A stretch of DNA of 64,000 nucleotides, taken from the NCBI RefSeq assembly GCF_905147365.1, contig NC_056419.1, positions 4,161,501 through 4,225,500 of the forward strand. The letters run 5' to 3'. This DNA is from Aricia agestis. Lineage: Eukaryota > Arthropoda > Insecta > Lepidoptera > Lycaenidae. Shown here piece by piece: positions 51,283 through 63,060 of this stretch; position 1 is the stretch's first letter, and each line of letters begins with the position of its first letter. Both the position numbers and the translations under genes were made by a program. The notes beneath the pieces are model-generated. The model was not told where the DNA came from. It made no database searches and saw only the letters and a program-made list of their open reading frames with translations.

Positions 51283-52605
51283 TGTTTAAATAACGTTTTG
51301 TTGTTGTTATTTATGCCCTAATAACATAATAAAATACTGAATTTTTTTTACGCTACACGGCATCACCAACACAGACCGTAAACAAAAAGTTTTCTTCAAC
51401 GTTTTGGCAACTTTTCTGCCCATATTCTGATATGACGTGTGCAACATGTTGGATTAATATGTTCGGATTATTTACTGTATGCATTAGTACCACCCTCTGC
51501 TCCGACCTAGTAATATTCCCTATTGTCAAGCATAAAACATCACATCCAAACTATTTTAATTTGTATCACGCGTCAACAGTTTTACCTCAACTAATATTAT
51601 TTTACGACTCATCTACTCGGTCGCCATTTAAAAGTAATAAACCCGCTTTCTAATAAAATCTGAGTATAGGTGCGTGGAAATATGTCGGCTTAATAGACGA
51701 GTTTGTAACCCACGTGAATGCACAATCAGGGATAGGCAAACAGTCAATAAAACAGAAATAAATACTTATTTGGTGAAACATTATCGTGTGAGAGAATATG
51801 CCACGCTTTTAACTTTTCCTGATATAACTAACCTGGTTTTACTTTATTATAAGATGCTCTATAATTCCTTCTTTGAAGCTTTAAGCAGATAAATAAAGGG
51901 TGCTATACACTGAGAGGCCGACTTATTCGATCGGACTGATCGGAAGCAAAACTGACTGGGCTCGTGGATAAACATGAGAATACACAACCAATCTAGTCAG
52001 GTCGGCCTACGATCAGTCCAACCGGATTCGATCGGCTTCGGACCTTAAACGTTTACGTAGGACCGCCTCCATAACCTCCTATAATTTTTCTTAATAATAC
52101 TTCCGGAAATTTGAAATTGCATCTAATATATACCTCTAGGCAGAATCTTTAGATATCTATGAAAAATTTGGTCCTCTTGAACGAAAAATAGACAAGCTTC
52201 AGCTACGCCATCTCAAAATCTAAAACCGAAATCGAGACTTCAAAACAAAGGAATTCCATAATCAAATCGACATCCAATCGCCGTGGTACACTCAGCATGA
52301 TGAAGCACGGACGCGTTTAATTGTTGTATGATACCACACTAATGCATCTGTCAAGAAAACAAAGAGAGCCAGATAAGTTCGAAATTGAGGTTCGTCGCAC
52401 ACGCCTCAAAGTAAATGTTTATATTCCCCGTCCACAAGATACCATCTATGTGCCAGTCATTTCGTGAACGATTTGTTACGTACTCCCAGATAATTGTTCG
52501 TAACTAGACATAATCTGAGCGGATTGGTCTGATAGCGGGAATCGTGATCTTTTTTATTGGTTGTGGAATATTTTACAACGTGATATAATGAACTAAGTAA
52601 AAAGA
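51283..52605. other. Unassigned region with one MITE-like remnant
   Basis: At about 51897-52045, GGGTGCTATACACTGAGAGG, TATTCGATCGGACTGATCGG and CGATCAGTCCAACCGGATTC GATCGG form partly complementary blocks, as in known moth MITEs with GGGTGC ends; the right end is not clear. The frames at 51432 and 51674 have no domain. Confidence 0.4.
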
Positions 52606-52800
52606 TACTAGATGACACCCGAACTTCGTCAAAGCTGGTTTATTCGGAACCGTACATTTTTTCGGGATATAAGTATCCAATGTCCTTCCCCGGGACTCAA
52701 AGTATATCCATACCGAATTTCAGCAAAATCGGTTTAGCGGTTTGGGCGTGAAGAGGTAACAGACAGACACACTGTCGCATTTATAATACATAATGATATT
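52606..52800 (+). repeat. LRU copy
   Basis: ACTAGATGACACCCGAACTT, GGAACCGTACATTTTTTCGG, CTTCCCCGGGACTCAAAGTA, AGCAAAATCGGTTTAGCGGT and AGGTAACAGACAGACACACT. It is followed by a SINE-C copy that begins within a few bases of its end. Confidence 0.72.
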
Positions 52801-52809
52801 AGTATGATC

Positions 52810-53295
52810 GCCTCCGTGGCCCAGTGGTTAAGAGCGCGGCTCTTAACTCGGAGGTCGTGGGTACGATTCCCGCGTTGGAAACATGTTATTTCCAAGTTTG
52901 GTTAAGGCAATACAGACTGATCACCTGATTGTCTTAGAACAAGTAAGATGATCCATGCGTCGCATGGGCATGTAAAAAGTTGGTCCTGCGCCTTATCTCT
53001 CGTCAGCCGTGTCGGTCTTCCGTCCCACTGGGTTATGAGAGTAATACGAGGCCGCACGTGCGTCTATCGTACGAAGCTTCGTGCTATGAGACGATACCAT
53101 TGGACGATACACGCAGATCGTCCAATGGTATCGTTTTAAGCACGAAGCACTACGCAGGTGCGGCCTGGGCATAAGAGGAATAGAGAGTGCTCTTGTATAC
53201 TGCGCACACACTTGGGCCCTATAAAATTACTCCTGCATAACTGACCTGGTTTTATTCAAACCGGCCACCGTCACCGAAACTGGTGTGGAGAGTTA
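52810..53295 (+). mobile_element. SINE-C, tRNA-derived, with a MITE inside
   Basis: The head has CCTCCGTGGCCCAGTGGTTA and box B GGGTACGATTCCC. The body follows the 12216 copy through CTGATCACCTGATTGTCT and CGTCCCACTGGGTTATGAGA, where a 127-base MITE interrupts, then GGAATAGAGAGTGCTCTTGT to GAAACTGGTGTGGAGAG. The flanks ATAATGATATTAGTA and ATAATATATTAGTA may be the TSD. Confidence 0.88.
53045..53171. mobile_element. 127-base fold-back MITE in SINE-C, TAA duplication
   Basis: The outer ends TACGAGGCCGCACGTGCGT and, complemented, TGCCCAGGCCGCACCTGCGT pair imperfectly. The inner arms GATACCATTGGACGAT and ATCGTCCAATGGTATCG pair exactly, with CGAAGC/GCTTCG further out. TAA is on both sides (53042-53044, 53172-53174); the SINE copy at 12216 has a single GAGAGTAAAGG there. 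Confidence 0.85.
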
Positions 53296-56200
53296 CATAA
53301 TATATTAGTACTTATCAGATTGAGCAAATATTGCCTATTTACACTCAATAGAATGGTCTTTTTTTAGAATACGATCCCCAAGTAGTTGTATCAAATTATA
53401 ATTAATTATTGTTTATCCTCAACGTGAAATTTTGAGGAAAATAAATTAATTTCAACAAAAAACTAAATAATTCTCTTAATAAAGATTTATAGATGTCCGT
53501 GCGACGTCAGATTTTTTCATAATCCAATAAACAGTTATTGCGAGCATGAGTCATGACCATGGCGATGTTATACCTGTTTCCAGGGCTATTTTTAGTGCTG
53601 GATTTATAGAGAAAATGATCATATCAAAGAGGACGTGAGAAAATAATGTAAACGACATGTTATTATCTTGGCATTTACCGCGCATACGCCGCGTATGCTA
53701 TGCTGCACCTGTTATGTTGACAATTTAAGAACATTTAAGATTATTAAAAATTTTACCGTCGATAAAAATATAGAGAGAACTTTTAATAGTGAAGATGAAT
53801 TTATCATTTAATAATGAAAAAAAAAAACAAAATGTGAATAATAATTTTAAAGGTGCTAAAAAATAAGTAGCGGACAATATTGATCTATTTTTGTAGGGAC
53901 ATCTTCGATCAGTGATCGAAGAGGGACATTTAAATGCTCACCCATTGGTCTTCGTACAAATTCTTCCCGATAAAAAAGTATAGAAAGATGCTATCGGAAA
54001 ACCCATTTGAGCAACAGTAGCCCAATAAAAATTAAACAAGGCACAAAGGCATCAGATTATTTATATTAATAGTTTCACAGGCGATACGATGTTCGCATAA
54101 CGATAGTGAGGTACCAGGAGCATATAACGAAGTGGGACTAGCTTCTTACAATGCTATCTCCGGGACTGAGAAACCTGTTATGACGCATTATCTGATCCAA
54201 TGCCCGGGGTGGCATTAAAACGTCGGCTCGGCTCTGCTTTGTTTATTAAATTATGTCCACCTCGGCTATAAATATCGAGACGTTCATTTAGTAGATGCCG
54301 ATCAAACTAAGATACTGCATGAGTTATGCCCCTCTAGTATACTGTGGCTAGACCGAATGCAAATTAGTAATTAAACGTTAAAACATGTAAATTATAGTGA
54401 AGAAAAATTTAAGACTATTACGGATATTAATGTCTGAAGGGATAAATATTTTAAATACGTTACATTCAGGTCTTATATTTATACAGATTACATTAACAGC
54501 TGGTAAATTAAGCTTAAGCTTGATATGGGAGATTATTCAGATAATAACTATCAAACTCAATTAAATATACCTAATCATACAACTTTCACAGGTACATAAT
54601 ATATGATTACTAAGAGAAAGTATTTAATGTGTCGTAAATATTAGTAAACTTACTAGATAATTGATACGTAGACTCCATGTCATATAAATAAGAAATGAAA
54701 CTACTACTTACTGGATGAAAAGATGGCTTTTTACTTTTTAGTATTTAAAACAAACATTTATCATAAACCTTTTTTAAATCAGATTAAAAATAATGACCTA
54801 TTTAAAATAATATTCCCTTTTATGTACAAAGGAAATTTCATTAAATTAAAAACATCTAGATGAAAAGCAATCTCAAGGGTTCCGTACCCTTCGTGAAAAC
54901 ACGCTTTAGACTAATTGAATGAAAAACAAACGAATATTGGACAGAAAAAAGGAATTAAAGTGGTGAAAAAAGGATGGATCGAGATGTAATGATGTAGATA
55001 ACTTCAACCAATTACTGGGAGCGCAGAAGTGCTGCATCGGCGGTATAAAAATGGACTCTGAACTCGCAAATATGCAAGGATCGTATTACGTAAAATATAG
55101 CGGACTTTGCAAGCTACGGGCTGAGCTAGAATTTATTTTTATTGAAAAATATAAACGTTGGATACGTTTTATAAATTGGACTACTTTTTTAAATTATTGC
55201 GAACATGTTGGACTGGCTTCTGCGTGCAGTTTCACCCTCGTTGGGTTTTTGTTTGATAGTAAAGTGAATGCGTTCATGCTTATGATACCGAATCGACTTT
55301 GATGAAATGTGACATACCAAATTCACATTCATCATTTCCTTCCAAGATTGCTTCTCGAGAAAGGATTTTTCCTAAATAAATGTACGATTTTGGTGCTAAA
55401 AGAATTAGCGGAAATATGTGGCATATTTTTTTAGTTTTATACCTTAACTTTTTTACTTTCAATTAATATAAACAATTTGAAACTAAAAAAATACACACAC
55501 AAACCTCATATTAAAAAAAAAGTAATAAGAAGGTGGCTTTTCCAGAATAATAGACAAAAAGAAGCCAGCTTCGCAACGTCCTGTAGATACTAAAGCCACG
55601 ATTATAGCGAGCGAGGAGCGACAAGATTTTATCTAAGGAGCTGAGCCATTATTTCAACTGCCCTCACACAAACCGCTTCGGCAATTATTCTCAAAGTTAA
55701 TGTTGTGATCTTGGTGTTTCAACGCTGTAAACGGTGTAGAACTCCGCATTAGCATAAGTTAAGAATTCTTTTACGGGGTTCGTCTTACATTTTATATTTA
55801 TGTTTATTATCATCTGTTTCGTAATGGCTAATTAGGGATTATTGTTGACTACTGCGAGCTTCAATGATTATGATGTTTGCGAAGTTATATTCTGTTGCAT
55901 TTTATTGATATCTGTATGTAAACAGGTTATAAAGTCTACGAGAAGGGTATTATGAATAAGATTTTTTATTCTTCTTCTTCAAGTTCTTCTTGTTTCAACA
56001 TTAATTTTGTAATAATAATATGTTTTTCTTGGTTATTTTTGTCAAATAAATATGTTAGTAGTTTCACAATCAACTTCTACATGATTTCTATTCATTCTCT
56101 ATTACTTTCCACCTACTCTCATTTTCCTTATTCTTGAACAATAGATGTACTAAATTGAACGCACATTATAACAGTATATTAACAATGACTTAACAAATTG

Positions 56201-58467
56201 GTCACGTGTAAAAAAGTAATTTAAATTTTCGCTACATGTATACGATTAATTGACACACACGTAGAACTGAATCGAATAATTAAGATCGGCGTGGGAGGAC
56301 GTGATTCTCAATACTACAGCGATATCAACGCTATGAATTGAATATCTAATCTTGCGATTCTTCATGAGGTTAGAAAGGAGCGAGTCTCACTCGTAACATT
56401 ACAAAATAATATTGTATTTCGAAGAATTTTAGCAATTTGGTATTTATAATAATAACTTTAAAAAAATAATTTCAGTGATACAATTTTAATAAAAAATAAA
56501 CCATAAAGATGCCTTAAAATATAAAAATATTATTTTAAAAGAGATGTAAAAATATTTTTGTTCACTCGATATCGGCATTTATATTATCGATATTCTGGAC
56601 TAAAAAATATTGGTATTTCTTAGTTTTTCTCAAAACTAAAAAAGGCTAATGTCTCAAAGAGAAAATAATATTCGTTGAAAAATGTTAACCTTATTCGCAA
56701 ATAAAAATACAGCTATCAAAAAGTCGTCTTTTTGTAATGTCTTTTTATATTATGAAGGATCTGGTGCAAAACCTAAGTACCTAGTCTTCAATGTTTCAAA
56801 AGGACTTAAAGCTATTGTGGCTGTAGTCGAGTGTTTGGAAGCTGATCCTAGCCTTGTTGAGGATCCTCTCTAGGATCAGTTGGATGGGTTAGCTTAAGAG
56901 AATCTTACCAATATTTTTTAGGAAACCAGTGGTGTGATACAAGACAGTTTATTTATTTATAAATCTATATGTTTCATATGTTTTAAGTGACGTTAGTGCT
57001 TATTATTAACTAGTAGATGGTGCTCAGAATTATGGCGCCGATATTTTACTATCACGCGCAAAACCAAAGTTTTTCTGAAAAGGATTCTATCGCTTTCTTG
57101 TCTCGTAACTTATAGTATTTAAACTTAATGGTTTCATCTAAAGAGGCAACGGATACACAGTCTTTCACACTTATTATATACTTAATATTAATATACTTAC
57201 TTAAATGTAAAGGTTAATAAAAAAGTATAAATTTAACTTCTAATAAATAATAAACAATGCGTCCATTGATAGGTAAGATCGTTACATCATTCACATAATG
57301 GATGGCTTTACATACGAGTTGGGAACACGTGAGACAGTTTCCTAACAATTCTATTGATGGTGCCTCGGATCTTTTAATGCCTATTCCCTGTCACACAGCC
57401 TTCCGGTGTAGAGAATAGTTCTCGCGTAAGTTATGAGTTAAGTTTGTCGTCATCGTCACTTCTATCGCCTAGTGTATTTGAAGATTATTGTAGATTTTAG
57501 ATTTAATATTTATTTATTTCTAATCATGAAATAGAGGTTCTAGATTAAATATTTTATTTATTTCTAAACATTTTCAGCATTTTCCTACTTATGCAAAATT
57601 GACTATAATATTGATATCATTACGTTTACCTATCCGTACCGTATAATGTGGGTCCCAATGGGGGATCACCATCCAAACAACGTAAATTACTTAACCTAAT
57701 AAAACATAATTTGATACTATAGCTATACCTTTCAGCGTTACGTGAACCTCACTCATAAATAATGTCTTATCGAGCACACCCCTCCATTGAAATGGTCGCA
57801 CAATATGTCATAATTATTTAATTAATTCAGGCCCGGGTGGGTTATCAACGACCTCATAATTCAGGACCTACACGGATTGAATATTTGAATAAGGTGGTAC
57901 ACAATATCGAATTCCAAAATTCAACTTCAATATTTCGAAGACGCCGCGATGCATACTAATAGTGGCCAAACTTTGAAGATGCACTATTTGGTATGATAGT
58001 TAATCTAATATGGAGCGCGGGGAATATAGATTCGCCACGCCAATATCACCCAGGAATGTATCCTGGCACGGTTTTATCGAAAGATCAACCCAAATCTATA
58101 ACGTCATAATATTATTATTATTTTATTCTTATAAGTTATCATCATCATAATATTAATACGCGAACGAAAAACTTTGTAACCCTTTTTACGAAAAATGGGG
58201 AAACGTAGGTGCATAAAATTTTGCACATTTATAGTTTATATTATGGCGAAGGAGTGCATCGAACTAATATTTTTTTGAAATTATGCTTTTATCATACATT
58301 TTTTTAACAAATAAAACATTACACACACTACAACACACACACATGAGAAATGACAGATTTTTGAGTGACTAGCCTATACATACGAATTATACTCTTTTAT
58401 TTTTGTTTGAAGTATGTTGACAACAAGTTGACAAATTGAAAATGGATTATAGTTTTTTTATTAAATC
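53296..58467. other. Long unassigned AT-rich region
   Basis: I found no TIR pairs, SINE heads or LINE motifs in these 5.2 kb. Minor items are a 19-base palindrome CTTCGATCAGTGATCGAAG at about 53909, TTCTTC repeats near 55967-55992 and ACACAC tracts near 58320-58342. Frames such as 55051-55302 and 56682-56873 show no domain. The absence of young repeats contrasts with 10-33 kb. Confidence 0.4.
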
Positions 58468-58470
58468 TAA

Positions 58471-59117
58471 AGGTATGATTCGGATCAAGGCAGCATGCAG
58501 CGGGTCGCAACGACCCGCGACCCAAACAGCCACTGCTCACTATGAAGTTGTATGGAGGACTAAACAATCACGGCGACCCGCGTCGCGAGACAGAGAGACC
58601 GGTCGCCGCGTAAAATAGCATACCGATGTCCGCGACCCGCGACCCGAGACTGTCGCCAAGCCACTGCTTTGTATGTGTTTATATGGACGACATTCCGCTT
58701 ACCGCGACGCGCGACACGAGACCGGTGGGCGTGGCGCGGCAAATTTCGATGAGCGCGACCCTGTCGCATCTATAGCAGTACCGCGACAGCCGCAGGGCAG
58801 CTGTGGTAAATATTCTATCTAGAAACACGCCGATAGGTTATTAATTATATCGAAACCGAAAATAAAAATTTTCGTATAATATAAGCCATGGAGTCTGCGG
58901 CAAGCGACGCTGGCCACGTGGGTATTATAATACTACTTAGTGACTTAGACAAAAATGATAGCTATAATCATGTTAATAAAGTATCATTTTAATTAATTTT
59001 TTGTCGGTCGTGGCTACGCGGTCGCGGACATTGGTAAGCTATTTGCTGCTCCGCAGCAAGCGACCGGTCGCTTACGCGTGACGCCGTACGCTTGACTCGC
59101 AGATCCGAATGGTACCT
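58471..59117. mobile_element. GC-rich non-autonomous transposon, TAA duplication
   Basis: The ends AGGTATGATTCGGATC and, on the other strand, AGGTACCATTCGGATC are TIRs, with TAA on each side (58468-58470, 59118-59120). The interior from 58490 to 58800 carries repeated GCGACCCGCGACCCG-type blocks and ACCGGTCGC motifs; 59005-59090 repeats GGTCGCGGAC and CGACCGGTCGC. The middle (58800-59000) is AT-rich. No transposase frame. The TAA duplication suggests PIF/Harbinger mobilisation. Confidence 0.8.
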
Positions 59118-62100
59118 TAAGATGCTATTAGACAATGCGGCCAGTCTGAGATAAGCTAAGTCCCAGAGACAAAGGTTGAAAAAAAATTATAAAGTCAATA
59201 TTGTTTTACAAAATATAGGTAGTAGTCCTAATGTCGTTGAAACTAAGGTCGAATTTCGACCATTGGGCGATCTCTAGTAAATGTAATTCTTCATTGCCAT
59301 GTCTTAATTATATTAGTGTCAAAAACATAGCGAAAATTGTAAAAACGTCTTAATTGCAAAAATTATTCTGGTACATCAAAATTGAAGATTAATTAAAAGT
59401 GAAAGAAGTCGAATTTGAAAAGCTAATGATAATTTTTAATTACGTCTCGAACGATGACGCAAAAAGAGCCACAATGAAGGATTTCTTAATTTCCGTCTAT
59501 CCACAAAGATACTGTATCGTCAAAGTGGACTGTTTACTAATGAAACCCAATACAATACTGTACCTTTTTTCTTCGCATCAAAGGCGGGCGTTTATACGAG
59601 TGCCCATTTGCATTTTAATTACTGGCCCCGAGGTAGTAGAATCAATTCGCGATTTTTATGCAGCCCATATAATCTCGTACGGTCTACTTAATGTCTTTAT
59701 CGGTATAAACGTTATTTATGAAATAATAACTAGCATCGCTAGAAGGTTTTATAATGCAAGATCATGAAATAATTGCACTCGGACCGTAGATGTTGGTTTT
59801 TATCACCACACCTTCATTTCCTCTTAATTAAAGATATTAAAGTCTTGTTTTTTATCACAAGATGAAATTCTGCTATCATCACCATCTTCATCATCATCAT
59901 CGACGAAGTTATAATCATAGTCACAGACGATACTTCCTAAAAGTACGATCTAAAGAAGCAATACATCAAAATATTTGGACGATTAGCATGAGGTAGACGG
60001 TAGGCCCGTTCTGTGTAGCGCCTTATAATTATTATAATGTTCCACACGTTGTGTTTGATGGATCGCTTCCCGCGCTGATGGTAATGATTATTTACTGGCT
60101 GAATCTGATGCTTATGACGTGTTTATGTTCAAATTAATTTTGTATCCAATTTATTATCTTTGTTGATAAGTACAATAGACAACTGGTAATTGCGTTGACA
60201 CCTAATAGTATTACTAATAGACTGCATATTAGTAGATTTTAGGCACAGGAGTCAAAATATTAAATTGCTATTTTGTGTTTTCAATTACACAAAGCAGCAC
60301 AAAATAATAGCTAATTATAACAATGGAAGAAACAGATTGGAATTTAACCATAAATTTTTCGTACCATGGATTCGTCAAACAATTGGGTCTCTCAACGTAA
60401 GAGGAAACATAAATAATAAACACAAAGACGAAGCGCTAACAGAAATTTAAAATTCAATTAGAGAACCATTTATACGTGAGGGAATTGGTTAAATCGTCTC
60501 TAATGTAAAAACAAACTTTTTGATTTTTGACGTACAATCGCGACGAAAAGTGTCTACAAACAATTGAAATCAAATAATGTCAGTCAGAAAAATGTTTGAA
60601 AGGTATACTTCAATATAAGTGTTGCAGGATACAGCAGATTAAAACATATTTTAGTTGTTGACTGTATTATCGTGTTTATTATATTTTAAACACAAATATT
60701 TTATATTGAATTTATATAATAGTACAATAAGCTCATTACAAATAACGCTTTGTAACAATTTTCATTATTTTAATACTCCAAATATTATTTAAATAGCGAT
60801 TAAAAACTGTAAAGCTAGATTTATGTAGATGCTGAAGTTTAAAATAATTTTGTGTTTGTTAAGTTTTTTATTTAAAGAGACTTTTTCTTCATGTTAAAAA
60901 AAATGTAATTCCTTTTAGCTTCCATACGGTGAGATAATACTTTCTTAGTAGGTATTTAATTACATTTTCAACCTCTAGGACATGGAATTTTTGAAAATCA
61001 ATTCATATTAGATGCCCATAATAATATCATAGTGTCAAGAAAAGCATCAAAATCCTCTTCCCAATAAAATCTAATAATGTTATACTCGTACGTAACATCA
61101 AAGAAATAATTTATTCAAGAATCAAGTTGAGGATAAAATTATTATCACCAATACTAATTAGTAGGGAAACATAGTTTAAACGGCTGAAGTGAAATAAATG
61201 ACACAAGAATTATGAAATTGGAAACTACGGATATCAGCTTACTCGAAGTGATGCTTAAACAGGTACTAAAACAGGAAATTGAACATAAAATTTGTGCGCA
61301 AGATAATATTTTTTGCTACATAGTACTAAGTTAAAATTATGTTTACATGTAAACGTATTTTCTTCATAAGCATAGACATAATAAACCGAATTTGGCATAT
61401 ACATAAAACAAATGAAAGTAACGGTTTAGGCTGCTTTTGCTTAGGATTTTCATGTTATTATTATTTAAAGCGTACAAACGCATGTAGTTTTTAATTTATA
61501 AGTGTAGAACAACAGCTAATTGAAGACATTTTGAGGAAGGTGACTTCTTTATTTTATTTTTAATGCAGATAATTTCAAAGAAATGAACAAAAAAACGACA
61601 TGATAGACCATTATAATTCACAGATAAAATAGCACATGAAGTATTTACAAAAACTTGTATATTTATTCAACCGGTACGGATTAAAGCCTTCTGATAGTGA
61701 ATTCGAAAATTGTAAATAAAACGGGATTCCACCGGCGCCATTGTGAATCTTTTAATCACATGTGTACGCGGCTGTACTGTTTTGTATGTAATCCGGACAA
61801 CGACGTGCGCCTATTCGGAACGGATCAACTCGTGCTGCAAACACAAAAACTGTAATTTAATAGAGAGAAATAAATCTTTGAAAATGCTTTTAATGATTTT
61901 TTTTCAAGTTCTTCTAGCCTTGAGCTTCGAGAGTCACGGATAAAAAACACAGTATTACAGTATATTTGTCGGAGATAAAACAACACATTGATATCCTAAA
62001 ATCGAGCCTTTGTTCAAGCTAAGTAGTTCTAAATCAAAAATGATAACGTAAATTAAAAAAACTAAATAATTATAGTCTTGCCGCTAATCACACACGTACA

Positions 62101-62785
62101 AATCACAATATCACTAGCAACAAAGTCAATTTTAACAGTGTTATTGAAAACATACAAAGAAACGACAGTACATAATACGACGTAAAAACACACAATCATG
62201 TTCTGCCTATATTTTGTCAATCTATTATTGCCTATTCGGCTAGCAATACATAAAAGAAAATAATATTACAGATTTTATAAGACCAGTGCTTGCAGTTTAT
62301 AAAATTGATTCTCATAAAGGAAGTCCGTTAAATATCTCTAACCTTAGTCTCCAAAAGATCACTGATAAATGTATGGGCGATTTAAAACAAGATGATTTAG
62401 TATTTGAAGATAAACTTTGCCGACTTTCAATGGGGTACCAAAAACCCTTTGTTCCTTCGCCCATATGCAAATAGTGACCCAAGTGATTTATAGCCTATCG
62501 ATTCGATGATAAAAAATTCCCCTAACGATCGAAAAGATTGTTATCGTTTATTTACTAACACCTTGTTTAGTTCTAATGAATAAACCATAAAATCCAATGG
62601 CGTATCGGGAAACAAAACTGTCAAAGTATGAAATTTTGTGCCTCTTACTTTGATTATAGTTTCGATGTGTATACAATTATAGATATATGTATAGGGGTAC
62701 AGCGTAGCCTGATTAAAGGCCCCATTTCGCTGTTTTGAGACATTTTCAAATTTGAGGTATGAGATGAGGTTATGAGTCCAACAAT
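59118..62785. other. Long unassigned AT-rich region
   Basis: The longest frame, 59399-59767 (122 codons, GTG start), has no recognised domain and a hydrophobic C-terminal third. The frame 62286-62474 reads like a polar peptide after a CTTGCAG that could be a splice acceptor, without other support. ATC/CAT repeats lie at about 59873-59905. I see no transposon termini. Confidence 0.4.
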
Positions 62786-62789
62786 GATC

Positions 62790-63060
62790 GCAGCTCGTAG
62801 CCAACATCGGTGCTAATGCCACTGTGGGATATGCGTGGTTGCCACAAAGGAAGATCTTCCGACCGAGCGAGGTGGTGTGCCCGGTCAGGCCGAAGCCCAC
62901 GTGATACATTTCAGCTGTTGTATGTATACCGACGCGCTCAGAAAACTTCGATAGCGCGATGCAGGAATGTTAGGCGAATTGTCGGTACCGCCACTCCACC
63001 ATCTTGTAAATTATCAATTGATAAACAGCTGTTGTATTTGCTACTCATACTGTCATCCAA
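62790..63060. repeat. GC-richer block, possible transposon 5' region
   Basis: Composition changes sharply: CAGCTCGTAGCCAACATCGG, GAGCGAGGTGGTGTGCCCGG, CGATAGCGCGATGCAGGAAT and GTCGGTACCGCCACTCCACC. Open frames on both strands cross it (62541-62909 minus, 62810-63064 plus) with no known domain. The type of sequence recalls the untranslated leader of a retrotransposon, but there is only one copy here, so the call is open. Confidence 0.35.

Noticed and set aside
56682..56873. 63-codon frame with a protein-like composition
   Set aside because: The length is well within chance and there is no domain or gene context.
59399..59767. 122-codon open frame, possible small gene
   Set aside because: In 64 kb of AT-rich DNA read in six frames, one or two frames of this length are expected by chance. 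It starts with GTG, has no recognised domain and no promoter or splice context.
62541..62909. 122-codon minus-strand open frame
   Set aside because: It overlaps the GC-rich block, has no domain and no supporting gene structure; the length is explained by composition.
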